Assembly (NCBI GenBank): GCA_902800595.1
Contig: CADCFA010000019.1
Coordinates: 1-43,478 of the forward strand
Direction: 5' to 3'
DNA from: an uncultured Prevotellaceae bacterium
Lineage (GTDB): Bacteria > Bacteroidota > Bacteroidia > Bacteroidales > Bacteroidaceae
DNA length: 43,478 nt
In this document: positions 9,130 through 17,186 of the stretch, in pieces
Layout of the letters: the number at the start of each line of letters is the position of its first letter
Position numbering within the stretch: the stretch's first letter is position 1
Translations under genes and position numbers: made by a program
The notes under the pieces: model-generated
Databases searched by the model: none
Told to the model about the DNA's origin: nothing
What the model saw: the letters and a program-made list of their open reading frames with translations, nothing else

Positions 9130-10898
9130 GCCAGTTCAAGATCGAAAACCTGCCGTAGCTTGTCTATGGCAGGGTTTTCTTTTGTCAGCTGCTCAAACTG
9201 TTCACGGCGTGTCAGCGGCTTAACCTGCTCCTGATGCTCAATGATACGGATTTCAAGTGAGATGTTCTCGTTCTGAAGTCCGTTCTTTAGTGTGCTGAGG
9301 ATACGACCTTTGAAATCCTCCATCTCCTGCTTGATCAGTGAATTGTCAACCAGTACTTCTATCTGTGGCAACTCAATGATGGTAGGATTCATGTTCTTCA
9401 TGCGGGTGGCAATGCCACTGAGCTCCTGTGGCATACGATTACACATTGCCATCCATTGTAGTTCAAGATCTTCTTGCGAGAACTGCGCATTTTTCTGCTG
9501 GGTAATGGCTGGTGAAACAGTGCCAGGGATGAGATTGATCTTTGATGGCTTTCCCTGGTCCATCAGATTGTTCCAGGAGAAGCCGATGCCGCCAAGCTTG
9601 ACAGCCCTATTGGGCTGGCTAGGGCTGCTAGGGTTACTAGGGTTACTAGGGCTGCTAGGACGACTAGGGCTACTAGCCTTTGCTGCGAGGGGCTTAGCCG
9701 CGGCTACCTGTGGGGCCGCAGTCTTGGGCTGAGCCTGTCGCATCAGATGCATAAACAGGGATTTTAATCTTCTGGGGCGACGCCCCGCGCTGTCGCCTTC
9801 ATCGTCGGGTTGTGTGATCTGGGCTATCTCGATCAGTGTCAGTTCCACAAGCAGACGCTTGTTGCTCGACTGGCGATAGTTGATGTCGCACTGATTCATC
9901 TTCTTCAGAGCCTGATAGAGGAAACGGGTCTCGCATCGCTTCGCCTGCTCCTGATAGCGCTGTCGTTGCTGATCGCTTACCTCCAGCAGAGGGAGTGTCT
10001 GCGGATCTTTTGCCATCAATACGTTACGGACGTGCTTAGCAAGTCCCTGAATCAGCAGACCACCGTCGAATCCCTTGTTGATGACGTTGTTCAACAGCAG
10101 CATGATGTCGCTTACCTTGTTGTCAACAGAGAGGTCAATAATCTGGAAATAGTTCTCGGCATCCAGCACGTTCAGGTCTTCAATCACTTTCTCGTAGGTG
10201 ATGTTACCTTGGCAGAACGAAGCTGCCTGATCGAAGATGGAGAGGGCATCACGCATACCACCATCCGCCTTTTCTGCTATCACGGCTAATGCCTGTTCCT
10301 CGTAGCTGATACCTTCCTTCTCTGCCACGTGCTTCAGATGATCCACTGTATTGCGGATTGTCATACGCTCGAAGTCGTAGATCTGGCAACGACTCAGGAT
10401 CGTAGGCAGGATCTTATGCTTCTCTGTGGTAGCCAGAATGAAGATGACATGTGCAGGCGGCTCCTCCAGTGTCTTCAGAAAAGCGTTGAAGGCAGCAGTA
10501 GAGAGCATGTGTACCTCGTCGATGATAAACACTTTGTATCTGCCAAGCTGCGGCGGAATGCGTGTCTGCTCCATCAGGGTCTTGATATGCTCCACCGAGT
10601 TGTTCGAGGCGGCATCAAGCTCGAAGATGTTCAGCGAACGTTGCTCGTTAAACGACTGACAGCTTTCACATTCGTTACAGGCCTCACCCTCAGCTGTCGG
10701 GTTCTGACAGTTGATAGCTTTGGCAAAGATACGTGCACAAGTGGTCTTACCCACACCTCGCGGACCGCAGAACAGGTAGGCGTGTGCCAGTTTGCCGCTC
10801 TTCACGGCATTCTTCAGCGTGGTGGTCAAAGCCGCCTGTCCCACGACGGTGTCGAAGGTTATAGGACGGTATTTCCGTGCTGAAACGATGTATTCCAT
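9126..10898 (-). CDS. dnaX: DNA polymerase III subunits gamma and tau
   Basis: 590 residues of the clamp-loader ATPase. ATG 10898 is chosen because MEYIVSARKYRP is the conserved N-terminus and the promoter lies just upstream. Walker A is GPRGVGKT (45-52), the zinc site uses Cys64, 74, 77 and 80, and Walker B is IIDEVHML. Domain III follows, then a Ser/Pro/Asn-rich linker coded by 9-bp repeats, then a tau-specific C-terminus. The length suggests that full tau is made; I saw no slippery heptamer for a programmed gamma frameshift. Confidence 0.95.
   Translation of the reverse strand: MEYIVSARKYRPITFDTVVGQAALTTTLKNAVKSGKLAHAYLFCGPRGVGKTTCARIFAKAINCQNPTAEGEACNECESCQSFNEQRSLNIFELDAASNNSVEHIKTLMEQTRIPPQLGRYKVFIIDEVHMLSTAAFNAFLKTLEEPPAHVIFILATTEKHKILPTILSRCQIYDFERMTIRNTVDHLKHVAEKEGISYEEQALAVIAEKADGGMRDALSIFDQAASFCQGNITYEKVIEDLNVLDAENYFQIIDLSVDNKVSDIMLLLNNVINKGFDGGLLIQGLAKHVRNVLMAKDPQTLPLLEVSDQQRQRYQEQAKRCETRFLYQALKKMNQCDINYRQSSNKRLLVELTLIEIAQITQPDDEGDSAGRRPRRLKSLFMHLMRQAQPKTAAPQVAAAKPLAAKASSPSRPSSPSNPSNPSSPSQPNRAVKLGGIGFSWNNLMDQGKPSKINLIPGTVSPAITQQKNAQFSQEDLELQWMAMCNRMPQELSGIATRMKNMNPTIIELPQIEVLVDNSLIKQEMEDFKGRILSTLKNGLQNENISLEIRIIEHQEQVKPLTRREQFEQLTKENPAIDKLRQVFDLELA
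9618..9680. repeat. Imperfect 9-bp tandem repeat inside dnaX
   Basis: About six or seven copies of CTAGGGCTG-like units (variants CTAGGGTTA, CTAGGACGA) encode an SPSNPSNPSSPS-like linker in dnaX on the minus strand. The 9-bp period keeps the frame when copy number changes. Confidence 0.8.
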
Positions 10899-10920
10899 AA
10901 TAATCTGAATAAATTTTTGG

Positions 10921-10928
10921 CAAAGATA
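10921..10928 (-). promoter_or_regulatory. -7 promoter element of dnaX
   Basis: TATCTTTG on the minus strand, 23 bp before the chosen dnaX start. The -33 position falls in the AT-rich hairpin region and has no clear TTTG. Confidence 0.6.
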
Positions 10929-10940
10929 CAAAAATAATTA

Positions 10941-11016
10941 AAGGTAAAAGAGTAAAAAAGTAAAAAAGTAAATCCTTTCCTTCATTTTTTTACCTTTTTA
11001 CCTTTTTACTTTTTTC
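10941..11016. repeat. AT-rich inverted repeat of GTAAAAA-type units
   Basis: The left arm (10941-10972) is built of GTAAAAA/GTAAAAAA units and the right arm (10984-11016) of TTTTTAC units, with a short middle CCTTTCCTTC. The arms can pair to form a long hairpin lying between the divergent dnaX and divIC promoters. Confidence 0.75.
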
Positions 11017-11024
11017 TTTTTTTG

Positions 11025-11032
11025 TATCTTTG
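11025..11032 (+). promoter_or_regulatory. -7 promoter element of the divIC-like gene
   Basis: TATCTTTG lies 18 bp before ATG 11051. An upstream TTG (11030) overlaps the element, so it is rejected as a start. Confidence 0.65.
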
Positions 11033-11050
11033 CAGACAAAATACGAATAT

Positions 11051-11410
11051 ATGAAAGCTTTGAATCGTGTAAAGACATTCCTGCTCCGGGTTTGGCATTC
11101 TTTGTTCTTTAAGTATGCCATCGTTACTATTGCGGGTATCGCTATTGTCGGTTTTCTCGACGAGAGCAGTTTCTGGAGCCATTATCAGAACCTGTTGCAC
11201 ATCCGTGAGCTAAAGGAGGAGACAGATAAATACAATGCAGATTTTCGTCGTGACCAGGCTCGTATTCGTGAGTTGGACAGGAATCCGAAAGCGATGGAGA
11301 AGATTGCCCGTGAGCGTTATTTTATGAAAGCTGATGATGAAGACATCTTCGTGTTGAGCGATGATGGTGATGATGAAAACCCTATCAAGAAACATGAGAC
11401 AACTGAATAA
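11051..11410 (+). CDS. Septum formation initiator family protein (DivIC/FtsB-like)
   Basis: A 119-residue bitopic membrane protein. A short cytoplasmic segment is followed by a membrane helix at about 18-36 (FFKYAIVTIAGIAIVGFL), a coiled coil at about 45-75 (IRELKEETDKYNADF...) and a conserved ARERYFMKADDEDIFVL segment, which is the usual FtsB/DivIC signature. In the family these proteins join FtsL and FtsQ in the divisome. It overlaps the following membrane-protein gene by 17 bp, so they are co-translated. Confidence 0.85.
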   Translation: MKALNRVKTFLLRVWHSLFFKYAIVTIAGIAIVGFLDESSFWSHYQNLLHIRELKEETDKYNADFRRDQARIRELDRNPKAMEKIARERYFMKADDEDIFVLSDDGDDENPIKKHETTE

Positions 11411-11795
11411 AGTCCAGACAGCGATATTTCTTCTGGGAGCCCTGCTGATGGTGATTGGGGCTGGTACCAGTATGCTGGCATGGGGCAGTGCGCCCTATGT
11501 GTTCTCAGTCGGTGCCTTGGGCTTTGCCTCGATGCAGATGCTTCAGCGTTATGAAGGTAGCAACTTTGTGCTCCGTCGTCTGCGCAGGATCCAGCTGGTG
11601 AGTGATGTGTTTTTCCTCATTTCAGGTCTGCTGATGATAGCCAATAAGGGTAATTTCCTAGGTCTAAGTTATATTACTTATATAGAATATGTATATAATA
11701 AGTGGGTCATCACCTTGCTGATTGCTGCTATTTTGCAACTCTATTCTACGCACAGAATAGCTAACGAATTGGAAAAAGAGGCAAAAAAATTATAA
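11394..11795 (+). CDS. Small four-helix membrane protein of unknown function
   Basis: 133 residues with about four membrane helices (near 8-28, 32-50, 68-85 and 105-122) and a charged C-terminal tail. ATG 11394 is chosen because the sequence before the first helix is short and lies within the 3' end of the divIC-like gene. No domain is recognised. The overlap with the divIC-like gene suggests an envelope or division-linked role, but this is only context. Confidence 0.7.
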   Translation: MRQLNKVQTAIFLLGALLMVIGAGTSMLAWGSAPYVFSVGALGFASMQMLQRYEGSNFVLRRLRRIQLVSDVFFLISGLLMIANKGNFLGLSYITYIEYVYNKWVITLLIAAILQLYSTHRIANELEKEAKKL

Positions 11796-11798
11796 AAG

Positions 11799-11833
11799 TT
11801 TGCGCATTTGTTTTAAAATGCGCAAATTTATTT
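11799..11833 (+). terminator. Terminator of the divIC-like operon
   Basis: An 11-bp perfect stem TTTGCGCATTT / AAATGCGCAAA with a 6-nt loop, followed by TTTATTTTT. Confidence 0.8.
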
Positions 11834-11854
11834 TTCTACTTCAATATATCGTTG

Positions 11855-11862
11855 TATTTTTG
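11855..11862 (+). promoter_or_regulatory. -7 promoter element of the DUF4369-pyrC operon
   Basis: TATTTTTG, 20 bp before the ATG at 11883, just after the preceding terminator. Confidence 0.6.
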
Positions 11863-11882
11863 CGCCACGAAAGGTTTATAAT

Positions 11883-12686
11883 ATGAACAAGATTCTATAC
11901 GCATTTGTCGTTATGGCTGCACTCACGTCTTGTGCAGAGTCCTATTCGATACAAGGTTCCTCCTCGGTATCGTCGCTTGATGGTAGTAAACTCTATCTGA
12001 AAACGGTGAAGGATCAGGAGCTGAAGAGTTTGGACTCCTGTGATGTCGTGCATGGAAAATTCCGCTTTGCCGGGCTTCTTGATACAGTGAAGCTGGCAAA
12101 CCTTTATATGGATGATGAGTCGCTGATGATGCCTGTTGTTGTGGAGAAGGGTGAGATAGAAGTACACATCGACAATACAGGTCGCAGTGTCAGTGGCACA
12201 CCATTGAATGATAAGTTGTATCAGTTCATTAACCGTCATGACCAGATTGGTAACGAGATGAATGAGCTGTCGCATAAGCAGAGCCAGATGCTTCTCGATG
12301 GTATCGATGAAGAGATTATCAATCGTAAGTTGTCTGCGGAGGCCGCTCGTCTGGCACAGCAGGAGGACAGTCTGGTGACTAACTTCATCGTCGAGAACTT
12401 CGATAATGTGCTGGGGCCTGGTGTCTTCATGATGATGACCAGTGGCTATCCTTACCCCGTGCTGACGCCTCAGATTGAGGATATCATGAGTAAGGCTACC
12501 AAGAAATTCAAGGAGGATCCTTACGTGAAGCAGTATTATCAGGCGGCCAATGAGATTCAGGCTCGTCAGAATGGTCTGGTGGAAGATGCGCCTCAAGCCG
12601 CTGCTCCCACACAGGTAGTGCCTGATACCCAGCAGCAGGTAGCCGACTCGATGGCTGCTCCTTCTCTCAACATCCCGCAGAAATGA
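11883..12686 (+). CDS. DUF4369 domain-containing lipoprotein
   Basis: 267 residues. The signal sequence ends in a lipobox, ALTSC, with Cys17 as the lipidated residue. The N-terminal half has the DUF4369 pattern (SSLDGSKLYLKTV..., KFRFAGLLDTVKLANL..., VVVEKGEIEVHID), a beta domain seen in front of thioredoxin-like domains in Bacteroidota. Here no thioredoxin domain follows; the rest is helical and ends in an Ala/Pro/Gln-rich tail. The stop overlaps the pyrC start (ATGA), so they form one operon. Function unknown. Confidence 0.83.
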   Translation: MNKILYAFVVMAALTSCAESYSIQGSSSVSSLDGSKLYLKTVKDQELKSLDSCDVVHGKFRFAGLLDTVKLANLYMDDESLMMPVVVEKGEIEVHIDNTGRSVSGTPLNDKLYQFINRHDQIGNEMNELSHKQSQMLLDGIDEEIINRKLSAEAARLAQQEDSLVTNFIVENFDNVLGPGVFMMMTSGYPYPVLTPQIEDIMSKATKKFKEDPYVKQYYQAANEIQARQNGLVEDAPQAAAPTQVVPDTQQQVADSMAAPSLNIPQK

Positions 12687-14008
12687 AAACGCTGATTAAA
12701 GGCGGAACGCTGGTAAACGAGGGCCGCGTGTTTAACGGCTCCATCCTCATTGAGGATTCCCAAATTGCTCAGATTTACACAGAACCCCATACACCCGAAG
12801 CATCCTATGATGAGGTCATAGATGCTTCGGGCTGTTTTATCCTGCCTGGTGTCATCGACGATCATGTGCATTTCCGTGAGCCAGGACTGACGGCAAAGGC
12901 CGACATCGAGAGTGAGAGCCGTGCGGCGGCGGCAGGTGGCGTAACGACCTATTTCGATATGCCTAACACAGTGCCGCAGACCACCACCTTGGAGGCTTTG
13001 GATGAGAAATTCGCACTTGCTGCCCGGAAGAGTCATGTGAACTACTCGTTCTTCTTTGGTGCTACCAACGATAATGCAGCCCTTTTGCCAGAGCTCGACG
13101 TGCATCGTATTCCTGGTGTGAAGCTGTTTATGGGGAGCTCTACGGGCAATATGCTGGTAGATCGCAAAGAGGCACTTGAAACGATCTTCGCTTCTTCCAA
13201 GCTTCCCATCATGACGCACTGCGAAGATACCGATATCATCAATCGCAACATGGCTGAGGCTATCCGGAAATATGGTGACGATCCGAAGGTGACGCATCAT
13301 CCTGAGATCCGCAGCGAGGAAGCCTGTTATGAGAGTACGAAGTTGGCCGTAGAGCTGGCGCGTCAGCATCAGGCTCGTCTGCATGTGGCTCATCTCACTA
13401 CGGCTCGTGAGTTGGATTTGATTTCTCCTGACGATCCTGCTATCACCGCTGAGGCCACCGTATCGCATCTCTATTTCTACGATCGCGACTATACGGCTTT
13501 AGGTACACGTATCAAATGCAATCCTGCCATCAAGACCCAGCATGATCGCGATGCCTTGCGTGAGGCACTTCATGATGGACGAATCGCTGTGATTGGTACG
13601 GATCATGCACCTCATCTGCTTTCTCAGAAAGAGGGTGGATGCCAGAAAGCAGCCAGTGGTATGCCGATGATACAGTTCTCGTTGGTGACGATGCTTGAAC
13701 TCGTGGATCAGGGTGTGCTCTCCATCGAACGTCTGGTGGAGCTGATGTGCCACAATCCAGCCCGTCTCTTCGAGGTACGCCAAAGAGGTTTTCTGCGTGA
13801 GGGTTATCAGGCAGACATCGTGTTGGTGCGTCCTGATACCGGATGGACAGTGACAAAGGATGTGATTCAGAGCAAGTGCGGTTGGAGTCCGATGGAAGGT
13901 CACATGTACCTATGGCGTGTAGAGCGCACTCTCTGTAATGGGCACACCGTTTATCAGCAGGGTAGGGTGGATACCAGTTACATCGGCCAACCAGTAACTT
14001 TCAGATGA
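12683..14008 (+). CDS. pyrC: Dihydroorotase
   Basis: 441 residues, third enzyme of pyrimidine synthesis, closing carbamoyl-aspartate to dihydroorotate. Metal ligands His61 and His63 are in DDHVHFREPG; further metal or substrate sites are in MTHCEDTD, HVAHLTTARE and GTDHAPH. The KLFMGSSTGN stretch occupies the place of the bridging-lysine region, but which lysine, if any, is carboxylated was not settled. The length and the HVHFREPG form fit the class I bacterial enzyme. It sits between a lipoprotein and a MetH reactivation domain, with ATGA overlaps on both sides. Confidence 0.93.
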   Translation: MKTLIKGGTLVNEGRVFNGSILIEDSQIAQIYTEPHTPEASYDEVIDASGCFILPGVIDDHVHFREPGLTAKADIESESRAAAAGGVTTYFDMPNTVPQTTTLEALDEKFALAARKSHVNYSFFFGATNDNAALLPELDVHRIPGVKLFMGSSTGNMLVDRKEALETIFASSKLPIMTHCEDTDIINRNMAEAIRKYGDDPKVTHHPEIRSEEACYESTKLAVELARQHQARLHVAHLTTARELDLISPDDPAITAEATVSHLYFYDRDYTALGTRIKCNPAIKTQHDRDALREALHDGRIAVIGTDHAPHLLSQKEGGCQKAASGMPMIQFSLVTMLELVDQGVLSIERLVELMCHNPARLFEVRQRGFLREGYQADIVLVRPDTGWTVTKDVIQSKCGWSPMEGHMYLWRVERTLCNGHTVYQQGRVDTSYIGQPVTFR

Positions 14009-14808
14009 CACAGACTTACGATATTTCCCAACTCAGGCCTTATATCAACTGGCCTTACTTCTTCTTTGCCTGGCAGGTGAAAGACCCGTCGGAGAAAGAG
14101 CGCCTGCAAAAGGAGGCTGAGGCTTTTCTCGATACGTTGGAAGGGAAATATCATGCACATGCACTCTTCCAATTGCTCGATGCCTATAGTGATGGTGATG
14201 ATATCATCGTGTCAGACAACAAACGTATTCCGATGCTTCGTCAGCAGGAGGTGGGTAGCGGCTATCGCTCTTTGGCGGATTATGTCGCACCTTTAGCGTC
14301 TGCTGTCTCCTCTTCATTAACCTCCAAGATCGGCCTTTTCGCCACTTCTGTGGATATGGGCTTGGAGACAGACTTCGCCTCTGATGCCTATCAGAAGATG
14401 ATGGCACAGCTGTTGGCTGATCGTCTGGCTGAGGCTGCGGCAGAAGTGCTGCATGAACAGGTCCGCAAGCAACTCTGGGGTTATGCGCCTGATGAAAATC
14501 TCTCGATTGCTGATATGCTGGTAGAGAAGTTTCAGGGCATCCGTCCTGCGGTGGGCTATCCCTCGTTGCCAGATACCAGTCTGAACTTTGTGCTGGATGA
14601 CCTGCTGGATATGAAACAGATCGGCATACGCCTGACGGAGAGTGGTGCCATGAAGCCCCATGCCAGTGTCAGCGGCCTGATGCTCGCTCACCCTGAGGCC
14701 CGCTATTTCAATTTGGGAAAAATAGGGGAAGACCAGCTGCGAGACTATGCCCGCCGTCGTGGTCTTCCCATAGAAGTCTGCCGCAAATTCCTCGCCGGGA
14801 ATTTGTAA
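14005..14808 (+). CDS. Free-standing methionine synthase reactivation domain protein
   Basis: 267 residues resembling the C-terminal activation domain of cobalamin-dependent methionine synthase (MetH), which binds S-adenosylmethionine and re-methylates oxidised cobalamin. Visible marks are YINWPYFFFAW near the N-terminus, the RPAVGYPSLPDT segment at about 180-190 (family RPAPGYPACPDH-like) and SVSGLMLAHPEARYFNLG at about 218-235, which matches the family's SGLYFAHPEA-RYF motif. The catalytic modules of MetH are absent and the gene has its own ATGA-coupled start after pyrC, so it is a separate protein. Such split systems are known, for example in Thermotoga. The partner MetH is outside the window. 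Confidence 0.83.
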   Translation: MTQTYDISQLRPYINWPYFFFAWQVKDPSEKERLQKEAEAFLDTLEGKYHAHALFQLLDAYSDGDDIIVSDNKRIPMLRQQEVGSGYRSLADYVAPLASAVSSSLTSKIGLFATSVDMGLETDFASDAYQKMMAQLLADRLAEAAAEVLHEQVRKQLWGYAPDENLSIADMLVEKFQGIRPAVGYPSLPDTSLNFVLDDLLDMKQIGIRLTESGAMKPHASVSGLMLAHPEARYFNLGKIGEDQLRDYARRRGLPIEVCRKFLAGNL

Positions 14809-14816
14809 CTTAGTTT

Positions 14817-15959
14817 TTATTTCTTCTCCAGGGGCTTGCCTGACATCAGGAGCTCCACCAGGGGATAGTCCTTGAAGCTGTGACGCTGCTGATCCCAGAA
14901 GCCGAAGTCGGCATCGTAACACCAGGTGGTCCAGGCGATGTTGAACTCATCGAATACGGTCAGCATGTCACGAGTCCAGTTGTATGCCAGTTCACGATCC
15001 ACGGGCTCATAGACACCCCACTCACCGCAGAACAGCTGCAGGTCGTATTTCTTTGCAGCCTCGATGGCATCCTTGAACTGCTCACGGATCTTATTGATAT
15101 CCCATACTCCCTCAGTATATTGCTTCAAGTCAGCCTTGATCTCATCCGGTGCTGCCTCGTAATCCTCTTTTGAAACCAACACACCAGGATAGTGGATCTT
15201 ACCCTTATATTTGCCCAGTGGTGTCCACCAGGCACCGTAGTGGGTCAGCAGCATCGGGTTGTAGTAGTGGAAGGAGAGCACGATGTTCTTGTCGCCCTCG
15301 GGCACCTTCAGATACTTCATCGTCTCATGCCCCTGCCAACGATTTGAGCCGATGACGAGTGTGCGCTGAGGCTCTCTTGAACGGAGCGCTTTATGTACCT
15401 TTGCCACCAACTGGTTCCACTGCTCGTGCTCATCAGCCACAGGCTCGTTCATAAACTCATAAGCCACCCAGTCGCAGCTGCGGTTCTTCAGGAAGTCAGA
15501 GAGCTGATACCACAGGTTGATCAGATCCTGCTGCGCCTTCTCTGAGGTAAAGAGGGTGTTAGCAGCCTGACCTCCCTCGTTGACAGCATTAAAATAATGT
15601 GAGCGGATGATGTGCAGATCCACGATGGCACGCAGATTGTGCTTGCGGCTCCAGTCGAGGGCATTGTTCAGCAGATCCCAAGCCTCAGGCAGCTTGTTGC
15701 CCTTCTCATCCCAGAACTGCACCTCGTCGATGGGGATACGCACGAAGTCGAAGCCTAACGACTCAAGACGTGCGAAGTCATCCTCCTGGATATGGAGGCG
15801 ACGCGCCTCACCACGCTGCTCTGACTGCGACAGCCAGTGACTCACATTCGTTCCGCGCTTGATGCGGAAGTTATTCACATTGCCTGCCTGAGCAAAACAG
15901 ACTGTGGAAAGGAATAGTGCCATTACGATCATGGCCAGCTTGAAAACATTCTTTCTCAT
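14817..15959 (-). CDS. GH5 family secreted beta-glucanase/cellulase-like hydrolase
   Basis: 380 residues with a signal peptide (MRKNVFKLAMIVMALFLSTVCFAQ). The GH5 TIM barrel begins with RGTNVSHWLSQ and shows acid/base Glu172 in YEFMNEPVA and nucleophile Glu313 in LFCGEWGVY; His231 and Tyr232 in SFHYYNP are the usual active-site His/Tyr pair. There is no added binding module. Substrate (cellulose, mixed-linkage glucan, mannan or xyloglucan) cannot be fixed without a subfamily tree. Only 33 bp separate it from the phosphoesterase gene upstream and no promoter is seen there, so it is probably the last gene of that unit. Confidence 0.88.
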   Translation of the reverse strand: MRKNVFKLAMIVMALFLSTVCFAQAGNVNNFRIKRGTNVSHWLSQSEQRGEARRLHIQEDDFARLESLGFDFVRIPIDEVQFWDEKGNKLPEAWDLLNNALDWSRKHNLRAIVDLHIIRSHYFNAVNEGGQAANTLFTSEKAQQDLINLWYQLSDFLKNRSCDWVAYEFMNEPVADEHEQWNQLVAKVHKALRSREPQRTLVIGSNRWQGHETMKYLKVPEGDKNIVLSFHYYNPMLLTHYGAWWTPLGKYKGKIHYPGVLVSKEDYEAAPDEIKADLKQYTEGVWDINKIREQFKDAIEAAKKYDLQLFCGEWGVYEPVDRELAYNWTRDMLTVFDEFNIAWTTWCYDADFGFWDQQRHSFKDYPLVELLMSGKPLEKK

Positions 15960-15992
15960 AATTATTTGGTTTTAAGTTGTTGATAAGGATTA

Positions 15993-17186
15993 CTATTTCT
16001 TTTTCAGTGTCAGGATCACGATCTCACCCGTTGCGCCAAAACGGAAGGGGATCAGACCACCCAGACCTGCCGATACAAACAGTTTCTGTCGGCCTTCCTC
16101 ATACCAGCCCCAGAACTCCTTGCCTAAGAGTGACATCGGGCACCATCCGAAGATGTTGAACTGCATGGCGTGCGTATGTCCGCTGATGGTGAGTTGGGCT
16201 CTTCCGTCAGGCACTATCTTGCGCCTCCACGATGAGGGGTCGTGCTCTATCAGAAGAATGAAATCACTGTCGGGCGCTTGTGCCAGCGTCTTCTTGATAT
16301 CACCTTTTTGAGGGAAGTGCTTGCCGTCGCCGTCGTTCTCCATTCCTGCCACCACAATATGGTCTTTGTCGCGGGTGAGAATCTGACTCTCGTTGTTCAG
16401 CAACGTCCAACCCAACTGCTTCTCCAAACTAATTGTCTCCTTGCAGTTTGCCGCCTTGATGGCATCACTGCAACCCAGATATTCCGCATAGTCGTGATTG
16501 CCGAGCACAGAGAAAATGCCGTCCTTGGCCTTCAGTCTGCTCAGGGTGTTCATGTGGGGATAGAGGTCAGCTGGTTGGATGTTCAGCAGGTCGCCTGCGA
16601 AGATAATCATATCCGGATGCTGGGCGTTGATGCTGTCGATAGCCTCCTGAAGCACATTGGTGTTACGCTTCTGGTAGCTACCTACATGGGCATCCGAGAA
16701 CACCACGATCTGATAACCGTCGAAGGCCTCAGGGAGTTCTGCCGATACATACTCCGTGTGGTTCACCTCAAACTTATTGAAGCCTGGGAAGGCACCCCAG
16801 AGCAGGATAAACCAGATGACGGGGATGAGCAGTATGCCTACAAAATTTCCATAGTTCCTGCGCGGTTTAGACTGTCGCTTCACATTGTATTTCCTGACGA
16901 GTGCGGAACAGCCTCTGCCAGCAAGTGAACTGAGTAGGAACACCCATATCGGCACAATCACCAGTCCTAACAGCATCAGGTAGGTGTATAAGATGTAGAT
17001 ACGGTCGTTGTTTGGAATAAAGTTGGGTTCCATTGCCAGATAGATGGTATAGATTACCATTGCGATACTGGGCAACCACCACAACACCTGCTTCCAAAGA
17101 GCCATATGCCTGAAGTTTCTGAGATAGTAGTACAGGAACGGCAGAATGTTCAGCAGTAGGAACAAAAAAACATTTCTTGCAATCAT
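15993..17186 (-). CDS. Membrane-anchored metallophosphoesterase (YkuE/YaeI-like)
   Basis: 397 residues. The N-terminal about 160 residues hold four or five membrane helices. The rest is a calcineurin-like phosphatase domain with all metal motifs: VFSDAHVG (D-x-H), AGDLLN (GD), LGNHDYAE (GNHD), IEHDPSSW and SGHTHAMQ (GH-x-H). Related YaeI/YkuE proteins act on lipid-linked pyrophosphates such as UDP-diacylglucosamine. The start overlaps the end of the acyltransferase gene (ATGA), which supports a lipid role. Substrate inferred. Confidence 0.88.
   Translation of the reverse strand: MIARNVFLFLLLNILPFLYYYLRNFRHMALWKQVLWWLPSIAMVIYTIYLAMEPNFIPNNDRIYILYTYLMLLGLVIVPIWVFLLSSLAGRGCSALVRKYNVKRQSKPRRNYGNFVGILLIPVIWFILLWGAFPGFNKFEVNHTEYVSAELPEAFDGYQIVVFSDAHVGSYQKRNTNVLQEAIDSINAQHPDMIIFAGDLLNIQPADLYPHMNTLSRLKAKDGIFSVLGNHDYAEYLGCSDAIKAANCKETISLEKQLGWTLLNNESQILTRDKDHIVVAGMENDGDGKHFPQKGDIKKTLAQAPDSDFILLIEHDPSSWRRKIVPDGRAQLTISGHTHAMQFNIFGWCPMSLLGKEFWGWYEEGRQKLFVSAGLGGLIPFRFGATGEIVILTLKKK

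Noticed and set aside
9755-9800. GC-rich hairpin (GGGGCGTCGCCCC) in dnaX as a programmed frameshift signal for gamma
   Set aside because: A hairpin is present but no slippery A-rich heptamer precedes it in frame, so frameshifting is not supported.
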